64,000 nt of DNA. Origin: Meridianimarinicoccus sp. MJW13. GTDB lineage: Bacteria; Pseudomonadota; Alphaproteobacteria; Rhodobacterales; Rhodobacteraceae. The stretch lies in the NCBI RefSeq assembly GCF_014901205.1, contig NZ_JACNMU010000006.1, forward strand, positions 248,001 through 312,000, given 5' to 3'. Below, piece by piece: positions 9,348-18,864 of this stretch. Position 1 is the first letter of the stretch. Each line of letters opens with the position of its first letter. The translations under genes and the position numbers were made by a program. The notes beneath the pieces are model-generated. The model was not told the DNA's origin. It made no database searches and worked only from the letters and a program-made list of their open reading frames with translations.

Positions 9348-10316
9348 ATGACCGTTACGTCTTTCAAAACCGAGACGTCTTCCCGCGGCGCACGCATGTT
9401 GCGCACGGCACTTGGGCCGGGCATCGCCGCCTGGCTCGAAGATACGGGCGTCGTCGAGGTGATGCTGAACCCTGACGGGCGGCTCTGGGTTGACCGGCTG
9501 GCCGATGGGCTGAGCGACACAGGCGCAGTGCTGTCTCCCGCCGATGGCGAGCGCATCATCCGTCTTGTCGCGCATCACGTCGGGGCGGAGGTCCATCCTG
9601 CGGCCCCGCGTGTTTCGGCTGAATTGCCGGACACGGGCGAGCGCTTCGAGGGTTTGCTGCCCCCAGTGGTTTCTGCACCCACATTTGCTATTCGCAAGCC
9701 CGCCGTCGCGGTGTTCACCCTCGAGGACTATGTCGCAAAGGGCATGCTCTCCTCAGATGCGGCTGCGCAGTTGCGCGAGGGGGTCACCAGCCGGGCCAAT
9801 ATTCTTGTCGCGGGCGGGACCTCCACCGGCAAGACGACCCTCACCAATGCGCTGTTGGCGGAGGTCGCCAAGACCGCAGACCGCGTTGTCCTGATCGAGG
9901 ACACGCGCGAACTGCAATGCCTGACCCCCAACCTCGTGGCTCTTCGCACCAAAGACGGGGTCGCGACCTTGTCCGATCTCGTGCGCGCGTCGCTGCGGCT
10001 GCGGCCTGATCGAATCCCCATCGGCGAGGTGCGCGGCCCGGAAGCGCTCGACCTGCTGAAAGCCTGGGGCACCGGCCATCCAGGCGGGATCGGGACGATC
10101 CATGCCGGGTCCGCCATTGGTGCTCTGCGGCGGCTCGAACAGCTGGTCCAGGAGGCGGTGGTCACCGTCCCACGCGCGCTAATCGCAGAAACCATCGACC
10201 TGATCGCCGTTCTGTCCGGACGGGGCGCTGATCGTCGCCTGTCCGAATTGGCGCGTGTCACCGGCCTGACCGCCTCGGGCGATTACGCTCTCACCCCCCT
10301 CTTCACACAAAAATAA
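9348..10316 (+). CDS. trbB: Conjugal transfer ATPase TrbB (VirB11 family)
   Basis: This 322-residue hexameric secretion ATPase drives pilus assembly and substrate transfer from the cytoplasmic face of the type IV secretion channel. The Walker A motif GGTSTGKTT is at residues 156-164; the Asp box VLIEDTREL and the Walker B/His box segment [13 protein letters not shown] follow in the expected order. The length is normal for TrbB. A GAGG ribosome site lies just upstream of the ATG. It is the first of eleven closely packed genes in the order usual for alphaproteobacterial trb clusters. Confidence 0.95.
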   Translation: MTVTSFKTETSSRGARMLRTALGPGIAAWLEDTGVVEVMLNPDGRLWVDRLADGLSDTGAVLSPADGERIIRLVAHHVGAEVHPAAPRVSAELPDTGERFEGLLPPVVSAPTFAIRKPAVAVFTLEDYVAKGMLSSDAAAQLREGVTSRANILVAGGTSTGKTTLTNALLAEVAKTADRVVLIEDTRELQCLTPNLVALRTKDGVATLSDLVRASLRLRPDRIPIGEVRGPEALDLLKAWGTGHPGGIGTIHAGSAIGALRRLEQLVQEAVVTVPRALIAETIDLIAVLSGRGADRRLSELARVTGLTASGDYALTPLFTQK

Positions 10317-10327
10317 GGAAGCCATCC

Positions 10328-10654
10328 ATGACCCTTCTGCCATCATTTCGCACAGCCCTTGGCGCAACCGCGCTCGGCCTGATCGCTTTTACCCTGCCCG
10401 ATCCGGCGCTCGCCGCCGGATCGGGAATGCCGTGGGAAGCGCCCCTGCAATCCGTCCTCGAGTCGATCGAAGGTCCGGTCGCCAAGATCGTCGCCGTGAT
10501 CATCATCATCGTCACGGGCCTGACACTGGCCTTTGGCGACAGTTCAGGCGGCTTCCGGCGGCTTGTGCAGATCGTTTTCGGCCTTTCCATCGCCTTCGCG
10601 GCCTCGAGCTTCTTTCTGTCCTTCTTCTCCTTCGGCGGCGGAGCGCTGATCTGA
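10328..10654 (+). CDS. trbC: Conjugal transfer pilin TrbC (VirB2 family)
   Basis: This 108-residue protein is the predicted pilin of the mating pilus. It has a signal sequence (FTLPDPALAAGSG around residues 21-33) and two hydrophobic segments, the second being GLSIAFAASSFFLSFFSFGGGALI at the C-terminus (about residues 85-108), split by a short charged turn, which is the TrbC/VirB2 topology. It starts 11 bases after trbB and its stop overlaps trbD by one base. Maturation, possibly cyclisation as in RP4 TrbC, needs a peptidase that is not encoded here. Confidence 0.88.
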   Translation: MTLLPSFRTALGATALGLIAFTLPDPALAAGSGMPWEAPLQSVLESIEGPVAKIVAVIIIIVTGLTLAFGDSSGGFRRLVQIVFGLSIAFAASSFFLSFFSFGGGALI

Positions 10655-10923
10655 TGGAGAACCCCACCGACATTCCCGGCTATTTCGCGCCGGTGCACCG
10701 CGCCCTGATCGATCCGATCCTGCTGGCCGGTGCCCCCCGCACCATCGCCATTGCCAATGGGACTCTGGCCGCGGCCATCGGGCTTGGCCTGCGGCTCTGG
10801 CTCGTAGGCCTCGTGTTCTGGCTCGTCGGTCATCTCCTCGCGGTCTGGGCCGCGAAGCGGGATGCGCAGATCGCCGAGGTGGCGCGGCGGCATCTCCGTT
10901 ACCCCTCCTGGTTCGGGGTCTGA
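10654..10923 (+). CDS. trbD: Conjugal transfer protein TrbD (VirB3 family)
   Basis: This 89-residue inner-membrane protein has the short VirB3/TrbD form: a polar N-terminus (MENPTDIPGYFAPVHRAL) followed by two hydrophobic helices in tandem (about residues 27-60), then a basic tail. The ATG overlaps the trbC stop (TGATG). The start at 10654 is preferred because it matches the conserved N-terminus and gives the normal length. It is thought to work with the TrbE ATPase, whose gene follows directly. Confidence 0.85.
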   Translation: MENPTDIPGYFAPVHRALIDPILLAGAPRTIAIANGTLAAAIGLGLRLWLVGLVFWLVGHLLAVWAAKRDAQIAEVARRHLRYPSWFGV

Positions 10924-10927
10924 GCCG

Positions 10928-13408
10928 ATGATGCGTCTCGCCGAATACCGCTCCAAATCCGCCCTTCTGGCCGATTTTCTGCCCTGGGCTGCATTGGTCG
11001 CACCCGGCGTCATCCTGAACAAAGATGGCAGCCTGCAACGCACAGCGCGGTTTCGGGGGCCGGATCTGGATTCAGCCACGCCCGCCGAACTGGTCGCCAC
11101 GTCGGCCCGGCTGAACAGCGCCCTCCGGCGGCTTGGTTCTGGCTGGGCCGTCTTCATCGAGGCGCAGCGGATCCCGGCACAGGACTATCCGGCCTCCGAG
11201 TTCCCCGATCCTGTCTCCGCCCTCGTCGATGCCGAACGCCGCGCGCAGTTCGAAGAAGCGGGCGCTCATTTCGAGAGCGCGTATTTCCTGACGCTGATAT
11301 GGATGCCGCCCGCTGACGACGCGAGCCGCGCCGAGGGCTGGTTGCTAGAAAACGCACCGGATCGCAGCACCAAGCCTCAGGATCTTGTCTCCAGCTTTGT
11401 CAGCCGCGCCGACCGGCTGATCGATCTGCTTGACGGGTTCATGCCGGAAATCGCCTGGCTCTCCGATGCCGAGACCCTGACCTACCTGCATTCGACCGTT
11501 TCGACCCGGCGCCAGCGCGTCCGCGTCCCGGAGGTCCCGATGCATCTGGACGCGGTGCTGGCCGATGATCCGTTGGTGGGTGGGCTGACACCACGGCTCG
11601 GGGCCGCTCATCTCAAGACCCTGACCATCATCGGCCTGCCAAGCGCCACCTGGCCCGGTTTGCTCGACGAATTGAACGCTCAGGGTTTCGAGTATCGCTG
11701 GTGCACGCGCGCGATCTGCCTCGACAAGACGGATGCCGCCCGGGTGTTCACCCGTATCCGACGCCAGTGGTTCGCCAAGCGCAAGTCGGTGGCCGCGATC
11801 CTAAAGGAGGTGATGACCAACGAGGCCTCGACCCTGCTCGACAGCGACGCGGCCAACAAGGCGGCAGATGCCGATGAAGCGCTCCAAGAACTCGGCGCCG
11901 ATGTGGCGGGCGCCGCCTACGTCACCGCCACGATTACCGTCTGGGACGAGGACGCAGCAGCCGCCGAGGCCAAGCTCAAGGCCGTCGAGAAGATTGTCCA
12001 GGGGCGCGATTTCACCTGCATCCCGGAGACGTTGAACGCGCTCGAGGTCTGGCTCGGCTCCCTGCCCGGCCATCTCTACGCCAATGTCCGTCAGCCACCC
12101 ATCTCGACGCTGAACCTGGCCCATATGATCCCGATCTCGGCGGTCTGGGCGGGGCCGGACCAGAACGACCACCTCGACGGCCCGCCACTGTTCCACGCCG
12201 AAACCGACGGCACGACCCCGTTCCGCTTCTCCACACATGTGGGCGATGTCGGCCATACCTTGATCGTCGGCCCGACCGGGGCGGGCAAATCAGTCCTGCT
12301 GGCCCTCATGGCGCTGCAGTTCCGGCGCTATGCCGGTGCCCAGGTCTTCGCCTTCGATTTCGGCGGATCAATCCGCTGTGCCACGCTCGCCATGGGCGGC
12401 GATTGGGAAAACCTCGGCGATGCGCTGGCCGACGGAGATCCCGCGGTGCAGCTGCAGCCGCTCGCCGGGATCGATGAGGCGTCGGAACGCGCCTGGGCGC
12501 AGGACTGGCTCGCGGGAATCCTCGGACGGGAAGGCGCGACGATCGACCCTGCTGCGCGGGACCATCTCTGGTCGGCGCTGACCTCGCTCGCGTCGGCCCC
12601 GCCCCAGGAACGCACGCTGACCGGCCTCTCGGTCCTGCTGCAATCGACCGAATTAAAGCGCGCGTTGAAACCGTTCTGCATCGGAGGTCCCTTCGGACGG
12701 CTTCTCGATGCTGAAGCCGAAGACCTGGGCAGCGCCGAGGTGCTCGCGTTTGAAACGGAGGGGCTGATCGGCTCAGCAGCGGCACCCGCCGTGCTCGCCT
12801 ATCTCTTCCACCGGATCGAGGCGCGGCTCGACGGACGTCCCACCATGATCCTGATCGACGAGGGCTGGCTTGCGCTCGATGACGCCAATTTCGGCGGGCA
12901 GCTCCGCGAATGGCTGAAGACGCTGCGGAAGAAGAACGCCTGCGTTGTTTTCGCCACCCAATCGCTGGCCGATATCGACGGGTCCCTCATCGCGCCTGCC
13001 ATCGTCGAGAGCTGCCCGACGCGGATCTTCCTTCCCAACGAGCGTGCCTTCGAGCCCCAGATCGCCCGGATCTACCGGAACTTCGGGCTGAACGACCGCC
13101 AGATCGACATCGTCGCCCGCGCGACGCCGAAGCACGACTACTACTGCCAGTCGCGGCGTGGCAACCGGCTCTTCTCGCTGGGCCTCGGCGAGGTGGCGCT
13201 GGCCTTCACCGCCGCCTCCTCCAAGGCCGATCAGGCCACAATCAGCAATCTTATCGCCGACCATGGCCAGAACGGCTTTGCCGCCGCCTGGCTGCGCCAT
13301 CGCGGTCTCGACTGGGCAGTCGAGTTGCTTGGCCCCGCCACAGCGCCACCCGTTCCAGAACCCCAACCCACCGACCAGAAGGAGACAGAACATGACCCGC
13401 AATCCTGA
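10928..13408 (+). CDS. trbE: Conjugal transfer ATPase TrbE (VirB4 family)
   Basis: This 826-residue protein is the largest energiser of the type IV secretion machine. An N-terminal CagE/VirB4 domain (MMRLAEYRSKSALLADFLPW onward) precedes the ATPase domain. The Walker A motif GPTGAGKS is at residues 448-455 and the Walker B segment MILIDEGWLAL is near 640, followed by FATQSLADI. ATG codons at 10928 and 10931 are both possible starts. The gene lies 4 bases after trbD, and its 3' end overlaps trbJ by 17 bases. All motifs look intact. Confidence 0.95.
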   Translation: MMRLAEYRSKSALLADFLPWAALVAPGVILNKDGSLQRTARFRGPDLDSATPAELVATSARLNSALRRLGSGWAVFIEAQRIPAQDYPASEFPDPVSALVDAERRAQFEEAGAHFESAYFLTLIWMPPADDASRAEGWLLENAPDRSTKPQDLVSSFVSRADRLIDLLDGFMPEIAWLSDAETLTYLHSTVSTRRQRVRVPEVPMHLDAVLADDPLVGGLTPRLGAAHLKTLTIIGLPSATWPGLLDELNAQGFEYRWCTRAICLDKTDAARVFTRIRRQWFAKRKSVAAILKEVMTNEASTLLDSDAANKAADADEALQELGADVAGAAYVTATITVWDEDAAAAEAKLKAVEKIVQGRDFTCIPETLNALEVWLGSLPGHLYANVRQPPISTLNLAHMIPISAVWAGPDQNDHLDGPPLFHAETDGTTPFRFSTHVGDVGHTLIVGPTGAGKSVLLALMALQFRRYAGAQVFAFDFGGSIRCATLAMGGDWENLGDALADGDPAVQLQPLAGIDEASERAWAQDWLAGILGREGATIDPAARDHLWSALTSLASAPPQERTLTGLSVLLQSTELKRALKPFCIGGPFGRLLDAEAEDLGSAEVLAFETEGLIGSAAAPAVLAYLFHRIEARLDGRPTMILIDEGWLALDDANFGGQLREWLKTLRKKNACVVFATQSLADIDGSLIAPAIVESCPTRIFLPNERAFEPQIARIYRNFGLNDRQIDIVARATPKHDYYCQSRRGNRLFSLGLGEVALAFTAASSKADQATISNLIADHGQNGFAAAWLRHRGLDWAVELLGPATAPPVPEPQPTDQKETEHDPQS

Positions 13409-14174
13409 GCGCCCTGCTCGGCCCCGCAAACTCGCCGCCGTATTGATGGCCAGCGCCCTCGTAATGACACCGGTTCTCGCAACACCGGCCCAGGCCTTCC
13501 TCTTCGGCGGTGGCGGACGGATCGTCTACGACCCGCGCAACCATGCCGAAAACATCCTCTCGGCCGCCCGCGCGCTCGAACAGATCAACAACCAGATCGC
13601 GCAGATCCAGAACCAGGCGCAGATGCTGATGAACGACGCGCTGAACCTTGCAAACCTGCCGCATTCCTCGCTGGCGCAACTGCAGGACGCCATCGGTGAA
13701 ACCCAGCGACTCCTGGCCGATGCCCAAAGCCTCGCCTTCGACGTGGCGACCATCGAACAGGCCTTTGCTCAGGACTACGGAACTGCCGCAGCGCAAGGTG
13801 ATTTCGACGCGATGATCGCCGGAGCGCGCAAGCGGTGGGAGACCTCGGTCGCGGGCTTCGAGGACAGCTTGCGCGTGCAGGCCGGGGTAGTGGGCAATAT
13901 CGACGGAGCCCGCAGCCAGATGGACGCGCTCATCCGCGAAAGCCAGGGCGCCGTTGGGGCCCTGCAGGTGGCCCAAGCCGGGAACCAGCTCCTCGCATTG
14001 CAGTCGACGCAGATCGCCGATCTGACCGCCGCCATCGCCGCGCAGAACCGCGCCGAAGCGCTGGAAACCGCCCGCATCGCCTCCGCCGAGGCGCAGGGCC
14101 GCGAGAACCTCGCGCGGTTTCTGGATTACGGCGGCGGCTACTCCCCCGGCACAGTACGGCTGTTCGGGGAGTAA
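13392..14174 (+). CDS. trbJ: Conjugal transfer protein TrbJ (VirB5 family)
   Basis: This 260-residue periplasmic protein corresponds to the minor pilus-tip component TrbJ. A basic start and a hydrophobic core ending in LATPAQA give a clear signal peptide, with cleavage expected near residue 37. The mature part begins FLFGGGGRIVYDPRNHAEN, the usual TrbJ opening, and then forms long Gln/Ala-rich helices (QINNQIAQIQNQAQM). The start at 13392 lies inside the end of trbE and is preceded by GGAGAC. In related systems TrbJ is paired with TrbK. Confidence 0.9.
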   Translation: MTRNPERPARPRKLAAVLMASALVMTPVLATPAQAFLFGGGGRIVYDPRNHAENILSAARALEQINNQIAQIQNQAQMLMNDALNLANLPHSSLAQLQDAIGETQRLLADAQSLAFDVATIEQAFAQDYGTAAAQGDFDAMIAGARKRWETSVAGFEDSLRVQAGVVGNIDGARSQMDALIRESQGAVGALQVAQAGNQLLALQSTQIADLTAAIAAQNRAEALETARIASAEAQGRENLARFLDYGGGYSPGTVRLFGE

Positions 14175-14178
14175 GCGC

Positions 14179-14448
14179 ATGGCCCTCGACACCCCGCGAA
14201 CTCTGCGCCTTGTCGCCTTCGGTATCGGCGGCCTTGCCGCCCTCGCCGCCGCCGTCGAACTGACACGCACGGTCCTGCCCACCGACACCGGGCATGTGGT
14301 CAGGGATGACGCCTTGCGCAGCACCCTCGCGCATTGCCGTGACCTGACGCCCGAAGACTACGCCACCGACACCGAATGCCGCGCCGCCTGGGAGGCGGCC
14401 CGGCAGCGCTTCTTCGATCTGGCTCCAGAGCCGGCCGGGACGGAGTGA
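14179..14448 (+). CDS. trbK: TrbK-type entry-exclusion candidate
   Basis: This 89-residue protein has one N-terminal hydrophobic helix (about residues 9-30) and a small periplasmic domain with two cysteines, in AHCRDL and TECRAAW. The position between trbJ and trbL, the length and the paired-Cys pattern fit the alternative TrbK family, which is proposed to block redundant transfer between cells carrying the same element. It lacks the lipobox of RP4 TrbK. Sequence conservation in this family is low, so the call rests largely on synteny. Confidence 0.75.
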   Translation: MALDTPRTLRLVAFGIGGLAALAAAVELTRTVLPTDTGHVVRDDALRSTLAHCRDLTPEDYATDTECRAAWEAARQRFFDLAPEPAGTE

Positions 14449-14452
14449 GGGA

Positions 14453-15739
14453 ATGGGCGGCGTCAGTGTCATTGACCGGTTTCTCGAGGTCTTCGCCTCC
14501 TATATAGATTCCGGCTTCGGCCTTCTGGGTGGCGACGTCGCCTTCCTCGCCAACACGCTGATCGTCATCGACATCACGCTGGCCGCCCTCTTCTGGGCCT
14601 GGGGCGCGGATGACGACATCTTCGCCCGGCTGGTGAAAAAGACCCTCTTTGTCGGGGTCTTCGCCTATATCATCGGCAACTGGAACACGCTGGCCCGGAT
14701 CGTTTTCGACAGTTTCGCGGGCCTTGGCCTGGTCGCCACCGGCGGCACGATCTCCGCCGGTGAACTGCTTCAGCCGGGGCGCATCGCGCAGGTCGGGCTC
14801 GAGGCCGGGCAGCCGATCCTCGCCTCCATCGCCGACCTCTCCGGGTTCGTCGCCGTCTTCGAGAACTTCATCCAGATCGGGATCCTGTTCTTCGCCTGGC
14901 TGGTGGTCCTGCTGTCGTTCTTCATCCTCGCGATCCAGCTCTTTGTCACCCTGATCGAATTCAAGCTGGCCACGCTGGCGGGTTTCATCCTCGTGCCCTT
15001 CGGCCTCTTCAACAAGACCGCCTTCATGGCCGAACGCGTGCTGGGCCTCGTCATTTCCTCCGGCGTCAAGGTGCTGGTGCTGGCCGTGATCGTCGGCATC
15101 GGCTCCACCATCTTCAGCGAATTCACCGCCGGATTCGCGGGTGAACCCACGATCAACGACGCCATGTCGGTGGTCCTTGGCGCGCTGGCGCTCCTCGCTC
15201 TTGGCATCTTCGGACCGGGCATCGCCAATGGTATCGTCTCTGGCGGGCCGCAACTTGGCGCAGGGGCCGCTGTCAGCACCGGAATTGCCGTGGGCGGGTC
15301 TGCAGTCGCTGGTGTCGCCGGAACCCGGATGGCCCTTGGCACTGGCGGTGCCGCCCTGCGCGGTGCCAGCGCTGTCGGCAGCGGAACCGCCACTGCATAC
15401 CAGCTCGGCGCGGCCTCGCGCAGCACAGGCCTCGGAAAAACCGTCGGTGGCGCGGCCGCTGTTGGCAAGACCGGTGCTGTCGCCGCGTTCAGCCCGCTCC
15501 GGCGCGCGATCTCGGACGGCGCGCAGTCCGGCGCCCGCGCAGCCTATGCCGCCACCGGGGGACGGATGGCGGGTGGTGCCCCGCCCTCCCCGGCCAATGA
15601 CGGCCCACCCGACTGGGCGCGCCGGATGAAGCGCCAGCAATCCCTTCAACACGGCCTCTCGACCGCCGCCCACGTCATCCGCTCCGGCGATCATGGCGGC
15701 GGCGGCACGGTCGTCAGCCTCTCCGAAAGGTCCTCCTGA
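14453..15739 (+). CDS. trbL: Conjugal transfer channel protein TrbL (VirB6 family)
   Basis: This 428-residue polytopic inner-membrane protein forms part of the secretion channel. Several hydrophobic segments are visible between residues 20 and 270 (FLANTLIVIDITLAALFWAW, FFAWLVVLLSFFILAIQLF, LALLALGIFGPGIANGI). The last about 150 residues are rich in Gly and Ala and end in a basic cytoplasmic tail, as in other TrbL proteins. GAGGG lies just before the ATG, and the stop overlaps trbF by one base. Confidence 0.92.
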   Translation: MGGVSVIDRFLEVFASYIDSGFGLLGGDVAFLANTLIVIDITLAALFWAWGADDDIFARLVKKTLFVGVFAYIIGNWNTLARIVFDSFAGLGLVATGGTISAGELLQPGRIAQVGLEAGQPILASIADLSGFVAVFENFIQIGILFFAWLVVLLSFFILAIQLFVTLIEFKLATLAGFILVPFGLFNKTAFMAERVLGLVISSGVKVLVLAVIVGIGSTIFSEFTAGFAGEPTINDAMSVVLGALALLALGIFGPGIANGIVSGGPQLGAGAAVSTGIAVGGSAVAGVAGTRMALGTGGAALRGASAVGSGTATAYQLGAASRSTGLGKTVGGAAAVGKTGAVAAFSPLRRAISDGAQSGARAAYAATGGRMAGGAPPSPANDGPPDWARRMKRQQSLQHGLSTAAHVIRSGDHGGGGTVVSLSERSS

Positions 15740-16422
15740 TGTTCCGACGCCCCAGTGTCCGCTACGGCACCACGCCCGAACCCGTCACCCCCTACCAGAA
15801 GGCCGCCCAGGTCTGGGACGAGCGGATCGGCTCGGCCCGCGTCCAAGCCCGCAACTGGCGCCTCATGGCGATGGGCTGCCTCGCCCTCTCCGCCGGGCTC
15901 AGCGCGGCCCTCGCCTGGCAATCGACGCGCAGCAGCGTCGTCCCTTACGTGGTCGAGGTCGACAATCTCGGCGCGGCACAGGCCGTCGCCCCGGCGCTCG
16001 CCGAATATCGCCCGACCGATCCGCAGATCGCCTGGCATCTCGCCCGCTTCGTCGAGCATGTCCGGCAGGTCCCGGCCGATCCGATCGTGCTGCGCCAGAA
16101 CTGGCTGCGCGCCTACGATTTCGCTACCGATCGCGGCGCTGTCGCGCTGAATGACCATGCCCGGGTGAACGATCCATTCGCGCTGATCGGCGACACGCAG
16201 ATTTCCATCGAGGTCTCGAGTGTCATTCGCGCCTCGGAGTCGAGCTTCCGTGTCGCCTGGATCGAGCGCCGCTATGAAAACGGTCAGCTCGCCACAACCG
16301 AACGCTGGACCGCCATCCTGACCGTCGTGATCCAGCCCCCGCGCGATGCAGAGCGCCTGCGGGCCAACCCGCTCGGCGTCTATGTCCATGCCATCAACTG
16401 GTCGAGGGAGAATGCCCAATGA
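15739..16422 (+). CDS. trbF: Conjugal transfer protein TrbF (VirB8 family)
   Basis: This 227-residue bitopic protein nucleates the inner-membrane complex of the secretion system. A short cytoplasmic N-terminus (TPYQKAAQVWDERIGSARVQ) is followed by one transmembrane helix at about residues 36-55 and a periplasmic NTF2-like domain. The WRLMAMGCLAL and VPYVVEVDNLGAA segments are typical of TrbF. It overlaps trbL by one base upstream and trbG by four bases downstream (ATGA). Confidence 0.92.
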   Translation: MFRRPSVRYGTTPEPVTPYQKAAQVWDERIGSARVQARNWRLMAMGCLALSAGLSAALAWQSTRSSVVPYVVEVDNLGAAQAVAPALAEYRPTDPQIAWHLARFVEHVRQVPADPIVLRQNWLRAYDFATDRGAVALNDHARVNDPFALIGDTQISIEVSSVIRASESSFRVAWIERRYENGQLATTERWTAILTVVIQPPRDAERLRANPLGVYVHAINWSRENAQ

Positions 16423-17399
16423 GACGACTTCGCCCCATCCCCGTTCTTCTCCTAGCGGCCACGGCGCTGACCGCCTGCACGGGGCAACGCCCGCCCGAAA
16501 TCGCCTATGACGACCAGGTCCCGGCCCTTGCTCCGCCGCCGGCACCACCCCCGGCCGAGGGGCTGCCCCGCCCGGTTCACACACCGCCTGCCTGGACGCC
16601 CTCCCGCGGCGGCGATCCGGAAGCGGACACACCGGAAGCCCGCATCATCGCCGCCAATGCCGCGGCCCGGGTCGAGCCCCGCCAGCAGGGCTACTACAAC
16701 GCCATGCAGGTTTTCCCGTGGAGCGAAGGCGCGCTTTACCAGATCTACGCAGCACCCGGCCAAATCACAAATATCGCGCTCGAACCTGGCGAACGCCTGA
16801 CCGGCCCCGGCCCGATCGCGGCGGGCGACACCGCGCGCTGGATCATTGGCGACACCACCAGCGGCGCTGGATCCACAGTCCGCGTCCATATCCTCGTGAA
16901 ACCCACGCGCCCCGACATCACCACCAATCTCGTCGTCAACACCGACCGGCGCAGCTACCACATCGAGTTGCGTGCAAATGAAGAAGCCTGGATGCCCAGC
17001 GTGGCGTGGGCCTATCCAGAGGTGCGAACCACGCCCCGCACCCCGACAATTGGCCGCCCGGCGATCCCGCACGAGGCCGACCGGCACTACCGTTATGGCC
17101 TGCAGGGCGACGCCCCGCCCTGGCGGCCGGTCTCGGTCTTCGACGATGGACGGCGTGTCTATGTCGTCTTTCCACCCGGCATCGCCCAGGGCGAAATGCC
17201 TCCGCTCTTCGTGATCGGCGCGGATGGGCGCGGCCAGATCGTGAACACCCGCGTGCTCGGCAACGTCCTGATCGTGGACCGGCTGTTCGGGGCTGCAGAA
17301 CTGCGTCTCGGCGAAAGACGACAGCAGGTCGTGCGGATCGTGCGTACGGATGGCGATCAGCGCCCGCCGCCTGCGCCCCAGCCAGAGGTGGAGCGATGA
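16419..17399 (+). CDS. trbG: Conjugal transfer lipoprotein TrbG (VirB9 family)
   Basis: This 326-residue protein contributes to the outer-membrane core of the channel. The signal peptide ends in the lipobox LTAC (Cys near residue 20), so it should be a lipoprotein that also supplies the VirB7-like anchor. A Pro/Ala-rich linker (APPPAPPPAEGLPRP) precedes the VirB9-type beta domain, which has the GERLTGPGPIAAGDTARW and TNLVVNTDRRSYHIEL segments of this family. It overlaps both neighbours by four bases. Confidence 0.93.
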   Translation: MRRLRPIPVLLLAATALTACTGQRPPEIAYDDQVPALAPPPAPPPAEGLPRPVHTPPAWTPSRGGDPEADTPEARIIAANAAARVEPRQQGYYNAMQVFPWSEGALYQIYAAPGQITNIALEPGERLTGPGPIAAGDTARWIIGDTTSGAGSTVRVHILVKPTRPDITTNLVVNTDRRSYHIELRANEEAWMPSVAWAYPEVRTTPRTPTIGRPAIPHEADRHYRYGLQGDAPPWRPVSVFDDGRRVYVVFPPGIAQGEMPPLFVIGADGRGQIVNTRVLGNVLIVDRLFGAAELRLGERRQQVVRIVRTDGDQRPPPAPQPEVER

Positions 17400-18595
17400 C
17401 ACAAGTCCCTGATATGCAAGAGCCGCCACGGACCGAGGAAGAGATCGTCCATGAACTCCGTCTCAGGCCCGATCCGCCCCGTGTCATGCGCCTGTCCCGC
17501 CGGGCCATTGCCCTTGCCACCGCCATCGGCGGACTTGGCCTTGGCGCAATCCTGATCATGGCCCTGCAGTACAACCGGCAGGAGGGCAACCAGACGGAGC
17601 TCTTTTCCACCGAACGCATTCAGGCGGCTGAAGGGCTGTCCTCACTGCCTCGGGATTACGCCGATGTCCCGCGTCTCGGCCCACCCTTGCCCGGTGAGTT
17701 GGGCCGCGCCATCCTTGGGGCGCAAGATCGCGGCCAGCCGGTCCCGGCACCGCCCCTTTCCGGTCCATTGGCCCCCACAGTCGATCCGGAGGAACAACGC
17801 CGTCTCCAGGAACTCGACGCCGCCCGACTGAGCGCCCTTTTCGCCGAGGCGCAAACCGTGCCGCGCAACGGAACACAGGCCACACCGACCTCCCCCGCGA
17901 CCGGCGCGCTCTTCCCCTCCACATTGGGCAGCCCTACGGCAAGCGATCCGATTTCCGGCCGGGAGGCGTTCCTCACCCGTCCCGGAGACACGGACACCGT
18001 CAGTGCGCAACGCATAGTGCCGCCGCCCAGCCCCTACATCCTGCAGGCCGGCACGGTGATCCCGGCCGCCCTGATCACCGGCCTGCGCTCCGACCTTCCC
18101 GGCCAGATCTCGGCCCAGGTGACTGGAGACGTCTACGACAGCCCGTCCGGGCGATACCTGCTGATCCCGCAAGGCGCGCGCCTGCTGGGAGAATACGACA
18201 GCCGCATCGCATCCGGGCAAAGCCGCCTGCTCCTCGTCTGGACCCGCCTCATCCTTCCGGATGGTCGCTCCATTGTGCTGGAACGCGCGCCCGGCACTGA
18301 CGGAACTGGCGCGTCTGGCCTGCAGGACCAGGTCAACTATCATTGGGGTCGCGTCTTTCTCGCCGCAGGCCTCGCCACGATCCTGAACCTCGGCCTGGAA
18401 AGCGGGGCCGACAGCGAGGATGACGTCGCCCGTGCCATTCGCGAGGCCGCGCAGGACACGATCGGGCGGACCGGGGACGAGATCGTCCGGCAGCAGCTCG
18501 CCGTCCCGCCGACGCTGACCATCCGCCCGGGCTTCCCCGTCCGCGTAATGGTCACCCGCGACCTGATCCTCGAGCCTTTGGGAGAAGTAAGATGA
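17396..18595 (+). CDS. trbI: Conjugal transfer protein TrbI (VirB10 family)
   Basis: This 399-residue protein spans inner and outer membranes and couples ATP-driven changes to the outer channel. A cytoplasmic N-terminus with PRVMRLSRRA leads into one transmembrane helix (about residues 38-58), then a Pro-rich periplasmic linker and the VirB10 beta-barrel domain (VIPAALITGLRSDLPGQISA, LLIPQGARLLGEYDSR). The ATG at 17396 sits in an ATGA overlap with trbG; the frame is open further upstream but only as an overprint on trbG. The length is normal. Confidence 0.93.
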   Translation: MTQVPDMQEPPRTEEEIVHELRLRPDPPRVMRLSRRAIALATAIGGLGLGAILIMALQYNRQEGNQTELFSTERIQAAEGLSSLPRDYADVPRLGPPLPGELGRAILGAQDRGQPVPAPPLSGPLAPTVDPEEQRRLQELDAARLSALFAEAQTVPRNGTQATPTSPATGALFPSTLGSPTASDPISGREAFLTRPGDTDTVSAQRIVPPPSPYILQAGTVIPAALITGLRSDLPGQISAQVTGDVYDSPSGRYLLIPQGARLLGEYDSRIASGQSRLLLVWTRLILPDGRSIVLERAPGTDGTGASGLQDQVNYHWGRVFLAAGLATILNLGLESGADSEDDVARAIREAAQDTIGRTGDEIVRQQLAVPPTLTIRPGFPVRVMVTRDLILEPLGEVR

Positions 18596-18864
18596 CGAAG
18601 CTGAAGCTTGGCCCGATCCATGACGACAAGCCGGTCAAACTGACGGTGGAGCTTCCCGCCGACGTGCACCGCGATCTCTGCGACTACGCGACGGTCCTCG
18701 GCCAACAGACCGGACAGGATCTTGAGCCCGCCCGCCTCGTCGCCCCCATGCTTGCCCGGTTCATGTCAACCGACCGTGGGTTCGCCGCAGCGCGCAAAAC
18801 GGGATCGCGGGCGAACCGCAAGAAACCAGACCTATCGAAGTCTCTGGATACCGATCACGGCTAA
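18592..18864 (+). CDS. DUF2274 protein at the end of the trb operon
   Basis: This 90-residue soluble protein starts in an ATGA overlap with trbI. LKLGPIHDDKPVKLTVELPADVH followed by LCDYA (residues 4-31) matches the DUF2274 family, which regularly closes trb clusters in alphaproteobacteria. The segment looks like a ribbon-helix-helix fold, so DNA binding and control of transfer genes is possible. The C-terminal 25 residues are basic and low in complexity. It is the last recognisable gene of the mobile element on this side. Confidence 0.85.
   Translation: MTKLKLGPIHDDKPVKLTVELPADVHRDLCDYATVLGQQTGQDLEPARLVAPMLARFMSTDRGFAAARKTGSRANRKKPDLSKSLDTDHG

Noticed and set aside
13251-14324. A 357-codon minus frame over trbJ and trbK
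   Set aside because: It overlaps genes with proper starts, a signal peptide and trb synteny, and shows no domain.
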